Below are positions 1 through 5,862 of a DNA stretch of 8,618 nt, piece after piece (within the stretch, counting starts at the first letter, position 1; each line of letters starts with the position of its first letter). This DNA is from Acidobacteriota bacterium. Lineage in GTDB: Bacteria; Acidobacteriota; Terriglobia; Terriglobales; Acidobacteriaceae. Below the pieces are notes generated by a model that made no database searches, was not told where the DNA came from, and saw only the letters and a list, made by a program, of their open reading frames with translations. The translations under genes were made by a program, and so were the position numbers. The stretch spans positions 1 through 8,618 of the forward strand of contig QIAW01000084.1 of assembly GCA_003225655.1 (NCBI GenBank), read 5' to 3'.

Positions 1-954
1 ACCCAGATTCGGCACTTGACGCGGCAGGCGCCCCTGCAGCGGGAGAACCAGTACTTGTTTCGTCTTCGTTTCCGTCCACCTTATAACTGGAAGGATGTGC
101 TGGCATTTCTGGCGCCGCGTGCTACCCCGGGCGTCGAAGTGGTTGAAGCCGGCAGCTATCGGCGTTCAATCTTTCTGAATGGTTCTGGCGGTTATTTTGA
201 GCTCTCGGGCGATGCGAGCAATGACGCGCTCATGGTTCGTATTCAGTTTGCCGATCCATGCGCGCTCTACCTGATTATCGAGCGAATCGCCGAATCTTTA
301 CGAGCTGACCCAATGTTGGCCAGGAGGGTTGAATCTAATCCGGGCCTGCGAGTCCCGGGTTGCTGGGATGGCTTTGAACTTACCACGCGGGCAATTCTCG
401 GGCAGCAGATCACCGTCAAAGGCGCGACCGCTCTTGCCGGCCGCATGGTAAGAGCGTTCGGGCAGCCGTTTTCTGCCGCAGGAAACCTCACCCACCTGTT
501 TCCTCGACCTGAAGTCCTTGCCGATGCTGAACTTGGCAGCATAGGCCTGCCCAGGGCGCGCGCCGAGACCATTTGTGCTCTTGCGCGTGCGGTTTGCGAT
601 GGGCAGATCAGATTTGAGGGAGTCGTGGAACCCAAGACTTTCCTGACTCGGCTGTGTGAAATTCCCGGTATCGGAGAATGGACAGCACAATATGTAGCGA
701 TGCGAGCGCTCGGGGAACCCGATGCGTTTCCATCCGGTGATCTCGGTCTTCTGCGCGCCCTGGCATTAGGGAATCCTCGTGAGCTTGAGCGCCGCGCTGA
801 AGCATGGCGGCCTTGGCGAGCTTACGCGGTCATGTACCTATGGAATATCGACAGCGAATGCGGGGTTCCGGGAAATAGACTAGTTCCTCCGAAACCCAAA
901 AAAGTCATTATTGAAAAACCCGCTTTCCCCCGGCGCGCCGCAATGGTCCTGTAG
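1..954 (+). CDS. alkA: DNA-3-methyladenine glycosylase II (AlkA), 5'-partial; probably the C-terminal part of an Ada-AlkA fusion
   Basis: Base-excision repair enzyme that removes alkylated purines such as 3-methyladenine from DNA. Counting from the TTG at base 16, residues 1-90 match the AlkA N-terminal beta domain (FRPPYNW, SYRRSIFL). The helix-hairpin-helix glycosylase domain follows (PGLRVPGCWDGFE, then AILGQQITV). The HhH motif is LCEIPGIGEWTAQY at about 213-226, and the catalytic Asp is D242 in PSGDLGL. The family's WRPWRAYA segment follows, and the protein ends in a short basic tail. The frame stays open upstream of the TTG to base 1, reading TQIRHL. That resembles the end of an AraC-type helix-turn-helix (SPTQIRxL), as found in Ada-AlkA fusions where an Ada methyl-accepting and DNA-binding part precedes AlkA. 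TTG at 16 has no ribosome binding site in view, so I treat the gene as entering from outside. Family assignment is firm; the fusion is inference. Confidence 0.9.
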   Translation, partial: TQIRHLTRQAPLQRENQYLFRLRFRPPYNWKDVLAFLAPRATPGVEVVEAGSYRRSIFLNGSGGYFELSGDASNDALMVRIQFADPCALYLIIERIAESLRADPMLARRVESNPGLRVPGCWDGFELTTRAILGQQITVKGATALAGRMVRAFGQPFSAAGNLTHLFPRPEVLADAELGSIGLPRARAETICALARAVCDGQIRFEGVVEPKTFLTRLCEIPGIGEWTAQYVAMRALGEPDAFPSGDLGLLRALALGNPRELERRAEAWRPWRAYAVMYLWNIDSECGVPGNRLVPPKPKKVIIEKPAFPRRAAMVL

Positions 955-1043
955 CCTGCAACAGTTCCTTATGCGGAAGTGCTCTGGCTGCATCGAGTCT
1001 TATCGCCAAGCGGCTGTGCTTGCGTTATCCTACTTGCCTTCTT

Positions 1044-1050
1044 GAGGTGA
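1044..1050 (+). promoter_or_regulatory. Ribosome binding site of the amidohydrolase gene
   Basis: GAGGTGA ends three bases before the ATG at 1054. It is the only good Shine-Dalgarno match nearby and fixes this start, which also gives a sensible signal peptide. I see no convincing -35/-10 pair in the 99 bases between alkA and this gene. Confidence 0.6.
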
Positions 1051-1053
1051 CGG

Positions 1054-2499
1054 ATGAAACATGCTCTGCTCTCCATTGTTCTTGCTGCTAGCTGCTTCGC
1101 ACAAAGCACCTTCTCACCGGAAGTGCAGAAATACATTTCGGTGAACGCAGCCACCATCGCACTTACCCATGTGAAACTGATTGACGGCACCGGCGCGCCC
1201 ACGCAGGACGATCAGACCATCATTATTGCCGGAGGCAAGATACAGTCGGTCGGCCCAGCAGCTTCCACGCAAGCTCCGCGCGATGCCAAAATTCTTGACC
1301 TTCACGGCTACACTGTAATCCCCGGATTGGTCGGCATGCATAACCATTTCTACGACTCCGCTTTTCTCAATCGTGACGACGATGGCAAGATTCTGCAGCC
1401 GGGCTTTCTCGTCACCGAGATTCCCTACACCGCGCCTCGGCTTTACCTGGCGGCCGGGGTCACCACACTGCGGACAACTGGTAACGTTGAAGGCTTCACC
1501 GATCTCGAGGTAAAGCGCAGGATCGATGCCGGGCAGATGCCCGGACCGCATGTTGATGCCAGCGCGCCCTATCTGGAGGGCCCAGGGTCGATTTTCGGGC
1601 AGATGCATCAACTCAAGGATCCTGACGACGCCAGGCGCATGGTGGACTTCTGGACGCAAGAGGGCGCCACCTCATTCAAGGCGTACATGTACATCACGCG
1701 TGACGAGCTGGCGGCCGCCATTCAGGAGGCGCACAAGCACGGCTTCAAACTTACCGGTCATCTGTGCTCAGTCACGTGGCCCGAGGCCATTGCGGCGGGC
1801 ATTGATGACTTGGAGCATGGGCCAGTGTTCACGGAGACCGAATTCCTTGCCGACAAGAAACCCGACCAATGCCCTGCGGCCTCAACTGGGTCCGCCTGGG
1901 CCAAGCTGGATATCACCGGCCCCGAAGTGCAAGAGCTCATCCAGAACCTCGTCGCGCACCACGTGGCGGTCACATCCACGCTCCCGGTGTTTGCTGCATC
2001 CACAGTGAACATACCTCCCAATCCGCGCGCTCTCGAGGCGATGAGCGTGACGCAACGCCAGAGCTTCCTCACCGCGCGCGCCCGCATTACGCCCGAGGCA
2101 AACACGCGTACAACCGGGCTGATCAAGAAAGAGATGGAATTTGAGTACGCCTTCGTCAAAGCAGGAGGGCTTCTGCTGGCCGGCCCTGATCCCACCGGCA
2201 ACGGCGGGACTTTGCCCGGCTTCGGCGACTGGCTGGAGTTGGAACTTCTAGTGGATGCGGGTTTCACACCGGCGGAGGCCATCCATATCGCCACCGAGAA
2301 CGGAGCCAAGTTTCTCGGCCGCAATGACAGCACCGGCACCATCGCCGCCGGGAAATCCGCCGACTTGGTAGTGATTCATGGCGACCCCGCGACGAAAATT
2401 CCAGACGTCGAGAAGGTCGAGATCGTCTTCAAGGACGGAATCGGATATGACTCCGCCAAGCTTATTGACGCGTGCAAGGGCACTGTAGGGCTGCGGTGA
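1054..2499 (+). CDS. Exported metal-dependent amidohydrolase (imidazolonepropionase / Xaa-Pro dipeptidase-like family)
   Basis: Probable secreted or periplasmic hydrolase of the amidohydrolase superfamily, acting on a C-N bond such as a dipeptide or cyclic amide; the substrate cannot be read from sequence. Residues 1-18 form a signal peptide (MKHALLSIVLAASCFAQ). Its Cys14 follows A-A-S, so a lipoprotein is possible, though cleavage after CFA also fits. A beta-sandwich portion follows (LIDGTG), then the TIM barrel with the full binuclear metal set: H96 and H98 (GMHNH), probable carboxylated Lys K209 (TSFKAYMY), H236 (LTGH), H255 (DDLEHG) and D379 (LAGPDPTG). The C-terminus has the family signature NGAKFLGRNDSTGTIAAGKSAD followed by VVIHGDP. 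At 481 residues it is slightly longer than many relatives. It stands alone on the plus strand, 99 bases after alkA and convergent with the cupin gene. The family is certain from the ligands; the specific activity is unknown. Confidence 0.88.
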   Translation: MKHALLSIVLAASCFAQSTFSPEVQKYISVNAATIALTHVKLIDGTGAPTQDDQTIIIAGGKIQSVGPAASTQAPRDAKILDLHGYTVIPGLVGMHNHFYDSAFLNRDDDGKILQPGFLVTEIPYTAPRLYLAAGVTTLRTTGNVEGFTDLEVKRRIDAGQMPGPHVDASAPYLEGPGSIFGQMHQLKDPDDARRMVDFWTQEGATSFKAYMYITRDELAAAIQEAHKHGFKLTGHLCSVTWPEAIAAGIDDLEHGPVFTETEFLADKKPDQCPAASTGSAWAKLDITGPEVQELIQNLVAHHVAVTSTLPVFAASTVNIPPNPRALEAMSVTQRQSFLTARARITPEANTRTTGLIKKEMEFEYAFVKAGGLLLAGPDPTGNGGTLPGFGDWLELELLVDAGFTPAEAIHIATENGAKFLGRNDSTGTIAAGKSADLVVIHGDPATKIPDVEKVEIVFKDGIGYDSAKLIDACKGTVGLR

Positions 2500-2585
2500 A
2501 ATATGTCAGCTTTCTTCCGCCCGCAGATACGTTGATTAGAGCATTTCCAGCGTGGCTGTACCTTTTTGGCGAGATCACGTGTCAG

Positions 2586-2605
2586 GGCACGACTTCAGTC
2601 GTGCC
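2586..2605. repeat. REP-like palindrome (GGCACGACT-tc-AGTCGTGCC)
   Basis: Nine-base perfect arms (2586-2594 and 2597-2605) surround a 2-base centre. It lies between convergent genes, the usual place for repetitive extragenic palindromes. From memory, closely similar GGCACGAC...GTCGTGCC units occur dispersed in Acidobacteriota genomes. Only one copy is in this window, so repetition itself is not shown here. The flanks (GAAAAGG after it) lack a T-tract, which argues against an intrinsic terminator. Confidence 0.5.
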
Positions 2606-2711
2606 GAAAAGGTTTGAATGAGAACCAATTCCTCGCTGCCGCAGGCTGGCGCGCAGCGAAGCGGAGCGCCCGAAAGAGCAGGGGTACACCAACATTGAAA
2701 TCAGCTTAGTG

Positions 2712-2762
2712 CCAGGAGTTCTTCCTGGACCGGGCTATGCTTTTCAGTTCGGAAGAACTGAA
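2712..2762. other. Pair of adjacent hairpins with a possible alternative pairing, 3' of the cupin gene
   Basis: Hairpin A has arms CCAGGA (2712-2717) and TCCTGG (2723-2728). Hairpin B has arms TTCAGTTC (2743-2750) and GAACTGAA (2755-2762) with a GGAA loop, and starts five bases past the cupin stop codon. AGTTCTTCC (2717-2725) is exactly complementary to GGAAGAACT (2751-2759), so the two hairpins could instead pair with each other. They may act as a 3' mRNA stabiliser or a weak bidirectional terminator. There is no U-tract on either strand. Confidence 0.35.
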
Positions 2763-2766
2763 TTGT

Positions 2767-3201
2767 CTAAACAGGGTTCGATTTCTTATTTTCGTCTTGC
2801 GGAGAAATATGCGTGAATGCCCCAGGACCCACGGCCACCACAAAATAAATTGCCGGAGTAGAACCAGCATTCTTGATTCCGTGCTCCTCATTGGAGGCGA
2901 CGTAGGCCGCTGAACCGGCGCCTATGACGTGAGGCTTGCCGCTGATCGTAATCTCGACGGTGCCTTCCCGAATCAGCCAGAACTCGCTATGGGGATGATG
3001 ATGAGGTGGATGCGGCGCACCGCCAGGGTCAAGCATAGTTTCGTGCATTTCAACTTCCTCCCCTGTCGCCAGCTTGCCCTTTACAATCTGGCGAAACGCA
3101 ACAGAGGGCATTGAAGAACCCTCTGCAGCAAACGCGTTTACGGCCAGCGCGTTCAGGGCCAGGGCCGCTGGCAAAAGAGAACACATTTCGCGTCGGTTCA
3201 T
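2767..3201 (-). CDS. Small exported cupin-domain protein
   Basis: A 144-residue single-domain cupin, function unknown; such proteins range from metal-dependent isomerases and dioxygenases to sugar or ligand binders. Residues 1-26 look like an export signal with twin arginines (MNRRE), an Ala/Leu-rich core and an AFA cleavage site, so Tat export is plausible. Cupin motif 1 matches exactly: G61-x5-H67-x-H69-x3-E73-x6-G80, within an extra His-rich run (residues 64-71). Motif 2 is recognisable as G96-x10-H107-x3-N111, although the usual Pro and Gly are Ala and Asn. H67, H69, E73 and H107 are therefore the expected metal ligands. The ATG at 3201 has GAGGT ten bases upstream. The gene lies downstream of the lysR-type gene in the same direction, with a 137-base gap holding a possible regulator site. 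Fold assignment is strong; role is unknown. Confidence 0.85.
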   Translation of the reverse strand: MNRREMCSLLPAALALNALAVNAFAAEGSSMPSVAFRQIVKGKLATGEEVEMHETMLDPGGAPHPPHHHPHSEFWLIREGTVEITISGKPHVIGAGSAAYVASNEEHGIKNAGSTPAIYFVVAVGPGAFTHISPQDENKKSNPV

Positions 3202-3236
3202 GGGTTTATGGACCTCGATGTTCAGTATGGGCGTAT

Positions 3237-3251
3237 GTCAAATGAATTGAC
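3237..3251. promoter_or_regulatory. Possible LysR-type operator (T-N11-A dyad) upstream of the cupin gene
   Basis: GTCAA-ATGAA-TTGAC is a perfect 5-bp-arm dyad containing the T-N11-A pattern typical of LysR-family binding boxes. It lies 36-50 bases before the cupin ATG and just downstream of the lysR-type gene. On the minus strand it overlaps TTGACA, which could serve as a -35 element, although no good -10 follows at the normal distance. Short dyads arise by chance, so this is tentative. Confidence 0.3.
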
Positions 3252-3338
3252 CTGCGTCCGCTCTTGAAGAGCACTCCATCATAGTGCCAGGTTATGGCGA
3301 TTGGCTAGTGGCATCGTTGTGGCGTAAAGCCGCAGGTC

Positions 3339-4244
3339 CTAGGCCTCGGCGACGACCTTCGGCGGCGCCAGTTCCTTACGGGCGAGTTCGGCAAACATAG
3401 AAGCCACACGAGGCAGGCTGCGGTGTTTCTGGAAAATCAAGCCTAGCTCGCGCGATATCTCCAAACCCTCAATTTTCAGGAGTTTGACGTCTCCTCGCCG
3501 CACATTCTCTCGGGCGAAGGTCGAGCTGATCAGTGAAACCCCAAAGCCCGCGGCCACGAAGCGCTTGATCATCGTCAGGCTGGTGAGTTCCATGGTGATA
3601 TTGAGGTTTTCCCGGTAGGGACGAAGGTTCTTCTCGATCAGCTTTCTGGTTGATCCCGTTTTAGGAATGATAAGGGGCTGTTGTGCCAGCTCTTCCATCG
3701 TGACCGAACGCTTATTAAAAAGCGGGCTGCCCGACCCAACCATCAGCAGGACCCGGTCCTTAAAAAGAGGAACAACGGTGAGACTGGGTGATTTTACGGG
3801 AAGGGTCACAATGCCCAGATCAAGCGCCCCATCTTCCACTTTCTCTATGACTTTATGGGTGAAATTCCGGTAGACGCTGATCCTGATTTTAGGAAACATC
3901 TTGTGGTACTTGGCAAACACCTTGGGCAGCACGTAGAGGAAGGTTCCCTCATTGGCGCCGATAGAAAGCGTGCCCACGGGAACGCCATTGCGCTCTGCGA
4001 CTGCACGCAAGGAGTTGCCGCGGAGCGCCAGCAATTGGCGGGCATACTCCAGAATGACCTCGCCGGCCGGTGTAAGCCGGACGGATTTTGCCGTCCGGTC
4101 AAAGAGCCTGTGCCCGTACTCCTGCTCCAATTGACGGATCTGGGCACTCACCGCGGGCTGAGAACGCAATACTTTCTCGGCCGCGCGCGAAAAACTGCCC
4201 AGCTTGGCGACTTCCACAAACGTATTAAGCTGATCGAAATCCAT
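3339..4244 (-). CDS. LysR-family transcriptional regulator
   Basis: DNA-binding regulator of about 301 residues, the normal family length. Residues 2-60 form the winged helix-turn-helix (MDFDQLNTFVEVAKLGSFSR, then the recognition stretch SQPAVSAQIRQLE and FDRTAKSVRLTPAGE). From about residue 88 the two-lobed effector-binding domain follows (GTLSIGANEG, DLGIVTLP, FVAAGFGVSLI). I chose the ATG at 4244, which gives GGA an 8-base spacing; a TTG at 4250, two codons earlier, is an alternative with worse spacing. The gene starts about 40 bases after the ilvC stop in the same direction, so it may be co-transcribed with the ilv operon, and it precedes the cupin gene. In enterobacteria the ilvC regulator IlvY is divergent from ilvC; here the arrangement is tandem, so I do not call it IlvY. 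Target genes and effector are unknown. Confidence 0.9.
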   Translation of the reverse strand: MDFDQLNTFVEVAKLGSFSRAAEKVLRSQPAVSAQIRQLEQEYGHRLFDRTAKSVRLTPAGEVILEYARQLLALRGNSLRAVAERNGVPVGTLSIGANEGTFLYVLPKVFAKYHKMFPKIRISVYRNFTHKVIEKVEDGALDLGIVTLPVKSPSLTVVPLFKDRVLLMVGSGSPLFNKRSVTMEELAQQPLIIPKTGSTRKLIEKNLRPYRENLNITMELTSLTMIKRFVAAGFGVSLISSTFARENVRRGDVKLLKIEGLEISRELGLIFQKHRSLPRVASMFAELARKELAPPKVVAEA

Positions 4245-4284
4245 ACTCAATTTCCATCATGCTAACACGTCGCCTGCAAACTGC

Positions 4285-5319
4285 CTAAACTGAAACTGTG
4301 TTCAGCAACTTCCCTTTCTTCACCTTGACCGGGTTCAGGAAAGACATCATGGCCCGCAGGTCTTCGCCAACGCGTTCAATCTGTTGGTCTTGTTCCTGTT
4401 CGCGCTTCTCGTAAAACCATTTACCCCCAGCTTCGTTTTCCGCGATCCACTTCTTGGCGAAGCTGCCGTTCTGGATCTCTTTCAACAGTTGCTTCATGAC
4501 CTGCCGGGTCTGCTCCGTTATCACGCGCGGACCGGCAGTATAGTCGCCGTACTCGGCGGTGTCGCTTACGGAATAACGCATGTAGCTGAGACCGCCGCGG
4601 TACATCAGGTCAACGATCAGTTTGAGCTCGTGCATGCACTCGAAGTAGGCAAGCTCGGGCTGGTATCCGGCCTCGACCAGCGTCTCAAATCCCGCGCGGA
4701 TCAGGTGGCTGACTCCGCCACAGAGCACGGCTTGCTCGCCAAAGAGATCGGTCTCGGTTTCTTCCGCGAAGGTAGTTTCCAACACCCCTGCGCGGGCGCA
4801 TCCCAGCGCCTTGGCATATGACAAAGTCAGGTCGCGGGCCTTTCCGCTCGCATCCTGGTGGACAGCAAAGAGCGCCGGCGTTCCGCTGCCTTCAACATAA
4901 AGCTCGCGCACGCGGTGTCCTGGAGACTTGGGCGCCACCATGCTCACATCCACCTTGGGCGACGGTGTGACTGTGCCGTAGTGGATATTGAATCCGTGGG
5001 CAAACATCAGCATTTTGCCGGGTGTAAGATGCGGTTCGATGTCGTGCTTATAGAGCGCGGATGTTTTGGTGTCGGGAACCAGCACCATGATGACATCGGC
5101 CCACGCGGCTGCTTCGGCGGGCGTCTGAATGGTGAATCCATCGGCCTGCGCACGGGCGCGTGATGCGCTTCCGGCAGGCAGTCCTACCTGAACGGTAACG
5201 CCGCTGTCTCGCAAGTTCTGCGCGTGAGCGTGGCCTTGCGAGCCATAGCCGATGATTGCAACCTTTTTCTGCTTGATCAATCCCAGGTCTGCGTGTTGTT
5301 CCAGATAAACTTTCGCCAT
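4285..5319 (-). CDS. ilvC: Ketol-acid reductoisomerase, short (class I) form
   Basis: Catalyses the Mg2+-dependent isomerisation and NAD(P)H reduction of 2-acetolactate or 2-aceto-2-hydroxybutyrate to dihydroxyacids, the second common step of valine and isoleucine synthesis, in the cytoplasm. The 344 residues fit the short class. The N-terminal Rossmann part has GYGSQGH (24-30), with H108 and K131 at the expected positions. The C-terminal knotted helical domain keeps the metal and substrate residues D191, E195 (DLFGEQ), E227, E231 (ECMHELKL) and S252 (SVSDTAEYGD). The cofactor loop reads GLPAGSASRARA, with Pro48 where NADPH enzymes usually have Arg. The start at 5319 is supported by the MAKVYLEQ beginning and GGAGA 11 bases upstream, lying in the loop of a small hairpin. 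It is preceded by the damaged ilvN and followed by the lysR-type gene. No lesions are visible. Confidence 0.97.
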   Translation of the reverse strand: MAKVYLEQHADLGLIKQKKVAIIGYGSQGHAHAQNLRDSGVTVQVGLPAGSASRARAQADGFTIQTPAEAAAWADVIMVLVPDTKTSALYKHDIEPHLTPGKMLMFAHGFNIHYGTVTPSPKVDVSMVAPKSPGHRVRELYVEGSGTPALFAVHQDASGKARDLTLSYAKALGCARAGVLETTFAEETETDLFGEQAVLCGGVSHLIRAGFETLVEAGYQPELAYFECMHELKLIVDLMYRGGLSYMRYSVSDTAEYGDYTAGPRVITEQTRQVMKQLLKEIQNGSFAKKWIAENEAGGKWFYEKREQEQDQQIERVGEDLRAMMSFLNPVKVKKGKLLNTVSV

Positions 5320-5325
5320 AATCTC

Positions 5326-5343
5326 TTATCTCTCCACAGATAA
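5326..5343 (-). promoter_or_regulatory. Hairpin presenting the ilvC ribosome binding site
   Basis: On the minus strand TTATCT-GTGGAG-AGATAA forms a six-base-pair AU-rich stem whose loop contains the GGAG Shine-Dalgarno of ilvC. The stem is weak, so it may simply keep the site exposed, or it may tune initiation. Seen directly as a dyad; function is inference. Confidence 0.3.
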
Positions 5344-5350
5344 ATTTTGC

Positions 5351-5837
5351 TTAAATCGAACGGGAAATACCTTGATCGGTGCTCTTGGCCGGGTCCTTGA
5401 AAGAAGGCATCTCGCTCTCAGACGCCGGTGGCGTGCACCCAGCCATGGCCACGTGCCCTGTACATACCATCTCCAGAATGCGTTAGGGCCGCACAATTTC
5501 TACGAAGCTGTCGATGTTTTCTTTTGTTCCAGTGAATTCGAGGATCACGGAGTCCGTGCCGTTTTCCACAACATTAGTACCATGCTTGCCCGCAGTCTCG
5601 CGCACGCGTGCCTCACTCTCCGGGCTGACCGCGAGCTTGATTAAAGCCATATCCTTCAATGCGCCGCGCTCCGTGCTCATCGGTATCCACGACAATGGTC
5701 ATACGCGATATGCCCGGCGCCTCGGTGCGCCCTACTGTCAGAGTCTCAATATTGAACGCACGCCGGCGGAACAAAATAGCTACCCGCGCCAGGACGCCCG
5801 GCTTATCTTCGACGTAGACAACGAATGTGTTCAGCAT
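5351..5837 (-). pseudogene. ilvN: Acetohydroxyacid synthase small (regulatory) subunit, disrupted by a deletion/frameshift and a stop codon
   Basis: IlvN normally binds IlvB, raises its activity and confers valine feedback through an ACT domain. Here the gene is in pieces. From the ATG at 5837, 61 residues match the family (MLNTFVVYVEDKPGVLARVA, FNIETLTVGRTEAPGISRMT), ending at RRIE near 5655. The frame then runs 13 foreign residues to a TGA at 5613-5615. IlvN sequence resumes in another frame at 5653 (DMALIKLAVSPESEARVRE to FVEIVRP), without the roughly 24-residue linker that should join the parts. A single G lies between the GAA codon of RRIE and the resumed frame, so about 71 bases appear lost. 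This frame then meets TAA at 5483-5485, where relatives have Tyr in VRPYGILEMV, and continues as RILEMVCTGHVAMA to a TAA at 5351-5353. Restored, the protein would be about 185 residues, a normal length. The start lies 25 bases after ilvB. Two short peptides might be made; assembly error is the main alternative. Confidence 0.8.
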
Positions 5838-5862
5838 GACAGTTCTTTCCTATGCACCGCTC

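Larger units (their letters stand above)
2500..2766. other. Convergent intergenic region with palindromic elements and no gene
   Basis: These 267 bases separate the 3' ends of the amidohydrolase and cupin genes. I find no credible coding frame. The stretch holds a perfect 9-bp-arm palindrome at 2586-2605, a looser GGCGC/GCGCC stem at 2648-2670, and two small hairpins near the cupin stop (2712-2728 and 2743-2762). None has a following U-run, so no standard intrinsic terminator is identified for either gene. Confidence 0.6.

Noticed and set aside
955..1053. Promoter upstream of the amidohydrolase gene (TATCCT near 1026)
   Set aside because: No acceptable -35 sequence at 16-18 bases from it, so it cannot be supported.
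1114..1659. Open frame of 181 codons on the minus strand inside the amidohydrolase gene
   Set aside because: The amidohydrolase frame carries all metal ligands and a signal peptide; this frame shows no domain and is a shadow.
2586..2605. Palindrome as an intrinsic terminator of the amidohydrolase gene
   Set aside because: No U-tract on either side and it lies 87 bases past the stop; a REP-like element fits better.
3260..3272. GCTCTT-G-AAGAGC dyad as a terminator for the lysR-type gene
   Set aside because: Short arms, a one-base centre too small for an RNA loop, and no T-run; likely chance or a protein site at most.
5483..5695. Second ilvN frame as an independent gene starting MSWIPMSTERGALKD
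   Set aside because: Its first 14 residues are an out-of-frame reading of the upstream ilvN sequence; only the part from DMALIK is homologous. It is better described as a fragment of the broken gene.
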